Source: Thermoplasmata archaeon
GTDB taxonomy: Archaea; Thermoplasmatota; Thermoplasmata; GCA-020350865
Direction: 5' to 3'
Length of the DNA: 64,000 nt
Assembly (NCBI GenBank): GCA_020348445.1
Contig: CP070751.1
Span: 4,874,506 to 4,938,505 of the forward strand
The notes beneath the pieces are model-generated. The model searched no databases and had not been told where the DNA came from. It saw only the letters and a program-made list of their open reading frames with translations. The position numbers and the translations under genes are program-made. Positions 35,476 through 45,900 of the stretch are shown piece after piece (within the stretch, counting starts at the first letter, position 1; each line of letters starts with the position of its first letter).

Positions 35476-35886
35476 ATGGGATTTGAGAGGTTCGGAAAGG
35501 TTTCCTTTGCTCCATTTACAAAGGTCTCGAAGTTCGTGGATTTTTTGGATGAAGGGAAGATCAAAGGAACAGTTTGCAAGAAATGTAGCACTTTCCATTT
35601 TCCTCCCCGGGGAGATTGTGTTTCCTGTCCTTCCTCAGAAATAGACTGGAAGGAGATCTCAGGGAATTGCAAGCTCGTCACCTATACAACTATTCATTCG
35701 GCTCCACAGGGTTTCGAGGACGACAAACCTTATACCCTGGCAATGGTTGATCTGGAGGAAGGGGGCAGAGCTTTAGGCTGGACAGAAGGTCTTTCTGAGG
35801 AGGATTTGAAAATCGGGATGGCCTTGAAATTGGAGATAAAAAAGCTACCTGATGAGAGGTTGACCTTTGTTTTGAAGGGCCAGTGA
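35476..35886 (+). CDS. DUF35 Zn-ribbon/OB-fold protein, thiolase partner
   Basis: The 136-aa protein has a rubredoxin-like zinc ribbon near residues 34-57 (CKKC...CVSC) and an OB-fold after it (SGNCKLVTYTTIHSAP to the end). In archaea this protein bridges thiolase and HMG-CoA synthase or otherwise holds the acyl-CoA binding site of the thiolase. The GAGGTGA ribosome site overlaps the stop codon region of the thiolase gene, so translation is coupled. No HMG-CoA synthase gene is nearby, so here the pair serves the CoA operon. The stop is only six bases from the end of the convergent surface-protein gene. Confidence 0.9.
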   Translation: MGFERFGKVSFAPFTKVSKFVDFLDEGKIKGTVCKKCSTFHFPPRGDCVSCPSSEIDWKEISGNCKLVTYTTIHSAPQGFEDDKPYTLAMVDLEEGGRALGWTEGLSEEDLKIGMALKLEIKKLPDERLTFVLKGQ

Positions 35887-35892
35887 TTTGAG

Positions 35893-38800
35893 TTATTCCA
35901 ACGTTCCCTTAATGCCGCAACTTGGGCATTGAACATCTATAGGACCTTCGGTTTTTGTAACATTAAACATATAACCGCAATCTGGGCAGGAAATATTAAT
36001 TGCGTTTTGCTGAGCGAAACCCTCAGACTGGATCATGCCATGACCATTATCCTTTTTTCTTGTGGTAAGTACACCAACTACAATTATGATTATCGCCACT
36101 ATAACTATCAATAATAGCAATATGAAGGGGTTTATTATCGTAGATGTTTCTTCCCCCTCATCCTTCTCCTCGGGCTTTTGTTTTGTTGTGAACTCAAATA
36201 CATATTTATTCTCCAATCGATGGCCTGCCAAATCCTTTGCCTTGGTGCTGATAGAGATTTGGTAAAGAGTGCCATCAGCAAATGGCTCAGTAGCATTTAG
36301 AGTTAAGGTTTTATCGTCGTTACTCCATGAATAGGTATATTCTGTATAAGGTATGATAGAAATTGCAGGTTCCACTGATTCAATGTCCATAGGTTCACTA
36401 AATTCTATAATAACTTCTGTATTAACTAAAACATCGATTGCCGCATTATCTGGTTGAGTGGATATAACCGAAGGAGATGTAAAATCAATACTAATTACAA
36501 AATATTTTTCGTTCACATTACCCGCGACATCAAGAGCCCTAATAGTTATCGTATATGTTCCATCTTCCCAACCAGTAGTATCAAGATCATACGGTGCCTC
36601 CAAAGTCTGTAATTTCCCCTGATTGATAAAATAGCTCACAGAATCCAAATTATTATCTGAGACTTCAAAGTCCAAGATTTTTACATCAGTTAACAAAGAG
36701 TTGTTTTCTGGTGAATTTAATGAAATCTCTGGTAAAGTGAAATCTTTTGGAATCCCTTTTTTGAACTTGAACCATTTCTCGTTGATGTTACCTGCCAAAT
36801 CGTCTGCATAGATACTTATGGTATATTCTCCATCAGGCCATTCATTTGTGTCTATTATATAAGGTTGTGTAAGGAGCCTTGGCGCGTCACCATTTTTGGA
36901 ATAAGTAACATGGTTCAGATTTGCGTCCGAAATTGTGAATCTTATTTCAACACCTTCTCCAATATTGGAGTTGTTCGAAGGTGAGTTTAGTGTTATAATA
37001 GGAAGTTTACTATCCTTGATAAAGATAAACCAATTCTCGTTGGAATTACCCGCCAAATCTTCGACATGTATTGTTAAAGTATGTTCTTTATCCTGCCAAT
37101 CGTTTGTTTCGATGATGTAAGGCGGCGTAAGGAGTTCAAAAGGACCCTCGTTTTTAGAATATGTGACTGTATTGAGGTTTGCATCTGAGATTAATAGGTT
37201 AATCTCTACATTTGATTTAATATATGTGTTGTTGGGTGGCGAGTTCAGCTCAATTGCGGGAGGAGAAGAATCAATTGTGAAATTGTACCAGGTTACTTTA
37301 AAGTTGTTTGCGAGGTCACTTGCATTTAAGGTAACAATATAATTATCATCAATCCAAGTATCGGTAATTATATCATAAGGCTGATTAAGTTCCTCCCACG
37401 CACCATCATCAATAGAATAAAAAACACTATCTAAATTTGTATCTGATACTGAAACGTCAATTACGGTTGCAGCTGGTATTATTGAATTGTTCTCAGGCGA
37501 ATTCAACATAATTTCCGGGGGAGTTGAATCGATAGTAAAACTGAACCATAAAGCGGCAACATTGTCGTGGGTATCTTTTGCAGTAATGTCTATGACATGA
37601 CTTTCATCCTCCCATTCAGTTGTAAGTATATCATAAGGAGCAACTAGGGATTGAGTTGGCCCATCATTTACAGTATAAGTTACTTCATACAGATTAGGAT
37701 CAGAAATAGAAAAATCGATTGTAGTGCCAGACCTGATTATCGAGTTATTAGAAGGTGAAATCAGTTCTATTATTGGAGGGGAATTGTCAAACTTCACTGG
37801 TCTGATTAACGGATAATTGTCTTGATCGTATTCGGATATAATATAAGGATTCTTCCCTCCTCCCTGAGCTGATCCATTATCTACTATACCATCGCTTCCC
37901 ACCATATCTTGATTTTCTCCTTGAAAATCGTCATATGCATCTTCACCCGGTTCATCCAAATCAGACCAATAATTTCCACCTGAGGGGTAAGTATTATTCC
38001 AAGTGTTGTTTCCATTGTCGTACGCTTGAGGAAACGCGATATTGTTGATGAAATTATTGTGAAGGATATTGTTTTGTTCTGAAGATTCCATATAAATTCC
38101 ATACTCTGTGTTACAGGTGATGTTGTTGTAGATAACTGTATTGTTACTGCACCAGCGGATAAAAACGCCATACCCGTCATTTGAGTGGATAGTATTGTTG
38201 TCTATGGTATTGTATTTACAACTCTCCCGAAGCCAAATACCCCCATTATTGTTTGAAACGTTGTTGTTGGATATAATATTACCATCTGAAGTAGAGCGTA
38301 AGACAATGCCATCCCTGTTGTTAGAATGTATGCTATTGTACGCTATCGAATTGCCAGTGCTCCATTCGAGATATATTCCATACCAATTGTTAGAATAAAT
38401 ACTATTGGCTGTCATTACGTTGCCTGGACTTGACCATACGATTATACCGTATTCATTGTTCAAAACATCGTTGTCAGATAAGGTATTACCAGAGCTCTTT
38501 TGAAGGTATATACCATAATAATTGTTTGAAAAACTGCTGTTTGTAATTCTAATGGAATTTGAATATCCCAATTCGATACCAACATCAGTATAAGCCATAC
38601 CAACGTTATTTATGGTAATCAATGAGCAGTTGACAAGTATTATTCCCCCCACCGTAATACCATCAATAGTGATACCTTCACGGTTCTTATAGTAGATTAG
38701 GGGTTCACCATTTATCAAGTTTCCTGGAGGTATTTCATGAATAAAATGAGAAATCCTATCTGCCTCTCCATCTATAAAAAGACCATCATTTGTGAAGATG

Positions 38801-39717
38801 TTATCAATGATATAATTGTTAGAACTTGCCCAAAGATGGATGCCATGATAATTATTTGAATAGATTCTATTTTTGGATATCGTGTTATTAGAGCTTTCCC
38901 AGAGGTAAATGCCGTGCCACTCATTTGAATGGATGCTGTTGTTAGATATGATATTTCTTGAACTGTAGTATAGATTTATACCATAGTAATCATTTGATGA
39001 GGCGTTGTTATTGGATACAGTATTGCCAGGACTGAAACCCACATATATGCCATTATAATCGTTTAAATAGACTGTGTTGTTTGTTATGGTATTGTTTGAG
39101 TCTATCAGGGGTTCATACTCGTTATTGAGCACTATACCATAATGATTATTTAAAACGCTGTTGTTTGATATGGTGTTGCTATTGCAATTCGAGTAGAGAT
39201 ATATACCATACATATCGTTTGAATAGACGCTGTTATTGTGTATGATATTGCTGTTGCAACTCGATTCAAAATATATTCCCTCTCTAATGTTATTGTGAAT
39301 TTCATTATCAGATATTCTGTTATTCCTTGATAAGTAGAAGTTAATTCCATCATGATTATTATAAATCTCGCTTTTTTCTATGGCTCCATTCTCTACATTT
39401 CTAAAGTATATTCCATTGAAATTGCTGCCGCCTTCATGAATATTGCTGTTTCTAATCACAAAATAGACATCTGTGTTTCTTATGTCGATGCCATTTGCAA
39501 AATATGCATAGATAATATAATCCTCGATAATATATGGATTGCTTTCTGTCCCTTCTCCTGGCCATCCCTCCTGCGCTGCCTTTGCGGCAAAATCTGCATT
39601 TCCATCTATAAATATTGGCTGGTCGGCAGATACTGTGAAGGATATTAATGTTATTACATGGATGAGACCGCCCATAAGGATCATCAAAACGATAATTGAG
39701 CTACCCACTTTTTTCAT
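35893..39717 (-). CDS. 1274-aa membrane-anchored beta-helix/Ig-like surface protein with zinc-ribbon tail
   Basis: Domains in order: signal peptide (about 8-30), then about 600 residues of NosD-type beta-helix repeats ending in the cap GGNYWSDLDEPGED. Five Ig-like repeats of about 90 residues follow (each opening SP.NNS and closing with a W/F.F..D pattern). A SbsA-like Ig domain (VLVNTEVIIEFSEPMD) comes next, then a Glu/Lys linker, one transmembrane segment (bases about 36066-36132) and a short basic stop (TTRKK). A tail of about 57 residues ends with one zinc ribbon (CPDC...CPSCGIKGTLE). The tail should lie in the cytoplasm. AAGGAGTC lies 6 bases before the ATG. It is a paralogue of the 2256-aa protein downstream on the same strand. 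Confidence 0.9.
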   Translation of the reverse strand: MKKVGSSIIVLMILMGGLIHVITLISFTVSADQPIFIDGNADFAAKAAQEGWPGEGTESNPYIIEDYIIYAYFANGIDIRNTDVYFVIRNSNIHEGGSNFNGIYFRNVENGAIEKSEIYNNHDGINFYLSRNNRISDNEIHNNIREGIYFESSCNSNIIHNNSVYSNDMYGIYLYSNCNSNTISNNSVLNNHYGIVLNNEYEPLIDSNNTITNNTVYLNDYNGIYVGFSPGNTVSNNNASSNDYYGINLYYSSRNIISNNSIHSNEWHGIYLWESSNNTISKNRIYSNNYHGIHLWASSNNYIIDNIFTNDGLFIDGEADRISHFIHEIPPGNLINGEPLIYYKNREGITIDGITVGGIILVNCSLITINNVGMAYTDVGIELGYSNSIRITNSSFSNNYYGIYLQKSSGNTLSDNDVLNNEYGIIVWSSPGNVMTANSIYSNNWYGIYLEWSTGNSIAYNSIHSNNRDGIVLRSTSDGNIISNNNVSNNNGGIWLRESCKYNTIDNNTIHSNDGYGVFIRWCSNNTVIYNNITCNTEYGIYMESSEQNNILHNNFINNIAFPQAYDNGNNTWNNTYPSGGNYWSDLDEPGEDAYDDFQGENQDMVGSDGIVDNGSAQGGGKNPYIISEYDQDNYPLIRPVKFDNSPPIIELISPSNNSIIRSGTTIDFSISDPNLYEVTYTVNDGPTQSLVAPYDILTTEWEDESHVIDITAKDTHDNVAALWFSFTIDSTPPEIMLNSPENNSIIPAATVIDVSVSDTNLDSVFYSIDDGAWEELNQPYDIITDTWIDDNYIVTLNASDLANNFKVTWYNFTIDSSPPAIELNSPPNNTYIKSNVEINLLISDANLNTVTYSKNEGPFELLTPPYIIETNDWQDKEHTLTIHVEDLAGNSNENWFIFIKDSKLPIITLNSPSNNSNIGEGVEIRFTISDANLNHVTYSKNGDAPRLLTQPYIIDTNEWPDGEYTISIYADDLAGNINEKWFKFKKGIPKDFTLPEISLNSPENNSLLTDVKILDFEVSDNNLDSVSYFINQGKLQTLEAPYDLDTTGWEDGTYTITIRALDVAGNVNEKYFVISIDFTSPSVISTQPDNAAIDVLVNTEVIIEFSEPMDIESVEPAISIIPYTEYTYSWSNDDKTLTLNATEPFADGTLYQISISTKAKDLAGHRLENKYVFEFTTKQKPEEKDEGEETSTIINPFILLLLIVIVAIIIIVVGVLTTRKKDNGHGMIQSEGFAQQNAINISCPDCGYMFNVTKTEGPIDVQCPSCGIKGTLE

Positions 39718-39807
39718 CTTTTTGACTCCTTTATGGTTTAGAAGGAGATTTGCTCCTAAATAGAGGTATCACCACAACCTCACATTCATTACCTTCCACA
39801 TTTTACC

Positions 39808-39818
39808 AGTATATAAGG
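39808..39818 (-). promoter_or_regulatory. TATA-like box for the 1274-aa surface protein
   Basis: On the minus strand this reads CCTTATATACT, about 95 bp before the ATG at 39717; TGTATAAACA at 39821-39830 is an alternative. Either gives a leader of roughly 70-85 nt carrying the AAGGAGTC site. Confidence 0.4.
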
Positions 39819-39938
39819 ACTGTTTATACAAGGCAAATATTGGTGTTGAACATATATATAATTTAAGGAGTCATATTGAAATAGTGACGAGGAAAATCGA
39901 AATAATCATCTATAAATGCGAAAAAAAGGTGAAAAGAG

Positions 39939-42900
39939 CTATTCCAAGGTTCCCTTAATGCCACAGCTTGGGCATTGAACCTGCATAGGTCCTTTTGTTT
40001 TGATTACCGAAAATCCATGTCTGCACTGGGGACAGGCGATTTGCATTGTGGGCAGCTGAGGCTGTGGTTGTTCTTCAAGAGATTTTTGTGATTCTACTTT
40101 CATGACCATCGAGCAGAATGGGCATTTGATGTTCATTGTTGTGCCGAGATCATCAAACTGGAGAATGTTATTGCACCCAGGGCATTTAATTTGGATGGCA
40201 GCTGGGATTTCAATCCCTGGTTCGGCTTTTTCTTTGGATGGTTTCTTTTTAGCAATAACCAGAACTACTATGATCACGACCACGATGATGGCAATTAGTA
40301 ATGTTAGAAAGAAATACATTATCGGGACTCCTTCTTCCTCCTTTTCTTTTGGCTTTTTCTGGGTTGTGAAACCAAACTCGAATTTATCATCCAGCCTTCG
40401 ATCTGCCATATCTTTTGCTCCTGTGCCTATGGAAATTTTGTATTGGGTTTCATATTCAAGAGGTTCAGAGAAGTTCAGAATCAATGTCTTGTTGTCCTCA
40501 GTCCACGAGCAGGTGTAATCAACATAAGGATCCATGGAAATCGCAGATTCCACAGATTTTGTATCCATGGGTTCGCTGAACTCTATGACAATTTCGGTTT
40601 TTATAGAGACATCTGTTGCACCTTCATCGATGGATGCTGATGCGATAGAAGGCGGGGATATATCGAATTTGAAGAAAAACCATCTTTCAATGGTCCAACC
40701 AGCAGCATCCCCAGCTCTTATTTCTATAATATATTCGCCATCTTCCCAATCTGAGGCATCCAGGTCATAAGGTGCTTCAAAGATCCTCAATGCACCCTGA
40801 TTTATAGAGTAGTATACTGACTCTAAATTTTCATCATAAACATCAAAATCTATGGTTTGGACCTCAAACAGAAGCGATTCATTATCAGGATTGTTTAAAA
40901 CAATGGATGGCAAGGTGGTGTCCTTGGTAAATATAAACCATTTCTCATTGAAATTACCTGCTAAGTCATCGGCATATATTTTTATGTTGTACTCCCCGTC
41001 TTGCCAATCGCTTGTATCGATGATATATGGCTCGGAAAAAGTGTATGCTGGACCGCTGTTTTTGGTGTACGATACCTTTTTAAGGTTTGCGTCCGAGATT
41101 GTGAAGTCAATTTCTGCTTCTATGGCGATAAACGAGTTATTATCAGGTGAATTCAGTGTGATTTTTGGAGATGTTGAATCGATAACGAAATTGAACCACA
41201 AAAAGTTATAATTGCCAGCATGATCGCTTGCATTTATTGAAATAACATAGCTTCTATCATCCCACGAATTTGTGTTAAGGTCATAAGGTGAAGAGATTAT
41301 TTCATTAACGCCGTTGATAGAACAAATAACTTGCTTTAAATGGATGTCTTGGATCGAGAACTCAATGGGAATTCCAGCCTTGATTATTGAACCATCATCG
41401 GGTGAGTTTAGGACTACAGTAGGGGATATCGAGTCTATAGTGAAGTTGTACCATTTTGTGTTGACATTGTTGTGGGTATCAATTGCATAGACCTCAACAA
41501 TGTAATTATCATCCTCCCATTCCATTGTTTCGATTTCGAACGGTGAGGTTATTCTCTGATGCGAACCACCATTTAATGAATAGGTTACTTTATACAAATG
41601 TGGGTCCAAAATAGAAAGGTCTATGATTATCCCTGGCTTGATAATGGAATTGTTAGAAGGAGAATCGAGCTGTAATATCGGTGGGGTATTGTCAGGTGCC
41701 CAAGGTTCCATAAGTGGATAATTATCCTGGGTATCTGAATCAATTATATAAGGCGAGTCACCTATGCCGTCCCCTCCCTCTTCATTCTGGCCTGGGCCAG
41801 AAAAATCATCTGCGCCGGTGTAATCGCTCCAGTAATTACCTCCCGAGGGATAGCCGTTGTCCCAGTAATTATCACTACGATTATCGAATGCTTGATGATT
41901 ATTACTTATAATGTTATTGTGATAAATTCGGTTATTTGAGCAATCTTCGAGGAGAATTCCATAAATACTATTTGATGAAATATTGTTTCTAAAAATCATG
42001 TTATTATTGGATAAAAACCAGATATAGATGCCATAATTGTTATCTGCGAGGTTGTTGGTGGTAATATCGTTATTGTCGGATCCCAGACAGAGATAGATAC
42101 CGTAATAGTTATCCGTGGCGATATTATTAGAGACATTGTTTCCGTCGGACTCTTGGAGACGGATACCAAATAGATTATTAAAGGCATTATTATCAAAGAT
42201 GAAGTTATCATCTGAAGAATAAACAGAGATACCATACAAATTGTTTTCGAAAGCGATATTGTCTGTAACATTATTCAAGTCCGATTCCCATAGACGGATG
42301 CCATATAATCCGTTAGAGTAAACCGTATTAGCAGCGATATTATTTCCATTTGAATAATAAAGATGTATGCCATTCCCGTTGTTCAAGGATACGATATTGC
42401 CTGTTATGTTGTTGTAATTAGAATACTCGAGATAGATGCCATAATGATTATTCGATGAGGCATCGTTATCTATAATAGTATTATGCGAGGAGAATCCCAG
42501 CTCAATACCGACAGCACCATACGTTAGTTCTTGGTTCTCTACTATGATGTTGAAGCAGTTGGCAAGTATTACTTGACCTGCCCCAGAAGGGATTATACCA
42601 CCTGTTTGATTCTTCCAGTAGTACACAGGTTTTCCACTGACGGTATTGAATGTGTCAATAATGTGTGTATTCCAGTACTCTAGTAAATCACCAGTGATAA
42701 GAATCCCATTCTCTATCATCTGGTTGCTAGTAAGGCGGTTACTGCTGGAATCATAGAGGTATATGCCATAGCGATCGTTTGAGATGAAGATGTTACCATT
42801 TAAGCTGTTTTGGTTGGATCGAAAGAGTATGATACCATTATCGTTGTGCGAAATATTGTTACCAGTTATGTTGTTGTTTGATGACAAACAGAGATCGAAG

Positions 42901-45900
42901 GCATATCCGTTGTTTGGGAAGAGGATGTTGTTAGTGATGGTGTTACCACTGGAAGATTCGAGAGATATTCCCTCATCATTGTTTGAGACATTGTTACCTT
43001 TGATGTTGTTATTTAATGATGAGTCAAGATAGATACCCCAATGGTTGCTTGAAGCTATGTTATCAGTGATCTTATTCCTACTTGAAGAATATAGAACGAT
43101 ACCATGACCATCATTCAATGAGATGTTATTGTTGAATATCCAACAGTTCTGAACATTATCAAGTTTTATCCCTGCATACGGCCACCAACCACCTCCGGTG
43201 ATCGTAAAATCCGTGATATTTACCCAATCAGCAGTAATTTCAATAACATCGCTAATCCCTCTACCATCTAAAATCGTAGTGTTCTTATCCTCACCCATTA
43301 GGGTGACTGTAACATCCACAACAACACTTTCGTAGTAAGTCCCATTTCTCACGAAAATCGTATTCCCTGAGTCGGCATCGTCAATAGCCTCTTGGATCGT
43401 ATCATAGTAGGTCCCTTTATCAATATTATGAACCGGCTTGAGAGGAGGTATAATAATATAAGGGCTCATAAGTGGATAGTAATCAATTGTGTCGGAATCG
43501 ATTCCGTACTCAGTATCACCGATTCCGTCGCTGCCTGGCTCGTCTTGATTCGGTCCCGAGCGCTCGTCTGAGCCAGTGTAATCACTCCAAAAGTTGCCGC
43601 CAGAAGGATACCCGTTATCCCAAAAATTAACATCATTATCAAAACCTTGAAGTGTATTGTCGATTAGGTTGTTGTGGAAAATGTAGTTGTTCGAGGAAGA
43701 GATAAAATAGATACCATAAATATTATTGGAAGCATTGTTTACAGTTATATTATTTTCAAAAGAATTATCGATATAAATTCCCCATCTGCCACCTGAGATG
43801 TTGTTGCCTGTTATGTTAATATTCGAACAAAAGCCAACTGCGATACCAACAGTTCCGTTATGCAATTCTTGGTTCTCTACGCTAACGTTGGTGCAATTCG
43901 CAAGTATCACCTCCCCCGCTCCATCTGGGACTACCCCCTCGGTTTGATTCTTCCAGTAGTAAATTGATTTTCCATTTACCGTGTTCGTTGTATCTATATA
44001 ATGGGTATTCCAAAATTCTATATAATCCCCGCAAATATGTATCCCGTTATGGATCAATGTATTGGAAGCGAGTGTATTATGGAGCGAGGATCCGAAGTAG
44101 ATGCCAAAATCTGAGTTATACAGGATGGAATTATCAATCATGTTGTTGTTGTTGCCACCCCAACATCCAAATCCAAATCGATTATGGCAAACGTAATTGT
44201 CAATAAAAGTATTGTTTTCACAATCTAGACAAAGATGGATACCTTCAATGCTATTTAAGATCGTATTTTCCATTATAATATTCCAGCAGGAATTTTCTAA
44301 ATGCATACCCCAATCATCGTTAGAAAAGAAGTTGTTATCAGAAATGTTGTTCCAGCTGGAATGGGGCATAAAGATGCCCCCACCATTTGCCGAGATGTTA
44401 TTTCCTATGATGCTGTTATTAAAAGATGTGTCGAGCAATATTCCAAGCCCATAGTTCGAAGATATGTTATTAATAAGAATAGTGTTCCAATTAGTATCCT
44501 GATCTAGATAGATGCCGCATGTATTGTCCTGGAGATTGTTTTCGGAAATTGAGGTGTAATTGGATTCTATCTTTACTCCGGCATTATTTCCAGATGTTCC
44601 GCTATTGTTAATTGTAAAACCAGTGATGTTCGCCCAATCTGCGGTAATTCTAACAACATCTCCATTTCCCCCACCGTCGATTATGGTGGTGTTCATATCT
44701 TCCCCCATCAAGTTTATGGTCTTGTTTACGATCACGTTCTCAAGATATATTCCACTACTTACCAAAATCGTATTTCCAGGATCAGCGTCATCGATTGCTT
44801 CTTGGATTGTATCGTAGTAGGTATCCTTTTCGATATTGTAGACAGGTCCGAAAAGAGTTCCATTCCCAAAAGGTTCCATAAGTGGATAATTATCCTGGGA
44901 ATCTACATCGATGACATAAGGTGTATCACCAATACCATCGCTGCCTAGTTGATCTTGGTTGGGACCAGATAGATTATCATAACCTGTGTAGTCACTCCAG
45001 TAATTGCCACCCAAGGGATATCCATTATCCCAATAATTGATATTTCCATCAATGGCTTGATCTGAATTATTTTTAATATTGTTGTGATATATTCGAGCGC
45101 CAGTGCTATCTGCTTCTATATTTATACCGCTACCAGTGTTTGAGAAAATCTCGTTTCCTATGATATTTACTTCATCTAAATAATCAAGGTAGATCCCATG
45201 AAGATTATTATAAACCATGTTAAATGTAATGTTATTTAAACCAGGTCCATAAAGGAAGATACCATATCTATTATTATAGGCTGTATTACCCGTTACGTTG
45301 TTGTCTTCAGAATTACTAATATAGATACCACTTTCGGAATTTGAAGTTGTGGTATTGGAAATCCTGTTATGATTAGCTGAATATAAAGCAATGGCATTTC
45401 TATATCGACATGAAGCTGAACCACCGCTGATAGTATTCCAATCAGAATATTCCATGCGGATTGCACTGGAATCCACTGAAGTGACTGCGTTTTCAGCCAA
45501 GTAATTATTTGAAGAGAAACCAAGTAAAATGCCATGAGGGCAATCATGGATTTGCTGGTTCTCTACCCTAATATTATCACAGTTGGCGAGAATAACTTGT
45601 CCTGCATCTGAGGGGATAGATCCTCCTGATTGATTTTTCCAATAATATACAGGTTTGTCATTTACTTTATTTGAGGTATCTATTATGTGTGTATTCCAGT
45701 GTTCTAATGATCCACCGGCGATAGATATTCCTTCCCCTGTCATGGAATTACCAAAAAGGTAGTTCGAAGTTGATTCTGCAAGAACAATAGTATTTTCATT
45801 ATTTATACCGGTGTTGTTGGTGATGTTATTCCAACTGGATGAAATCAGATAGATACCGTCCCACAGGTTCGAAGTGACGGTATTTCCTGTGATATTATTT

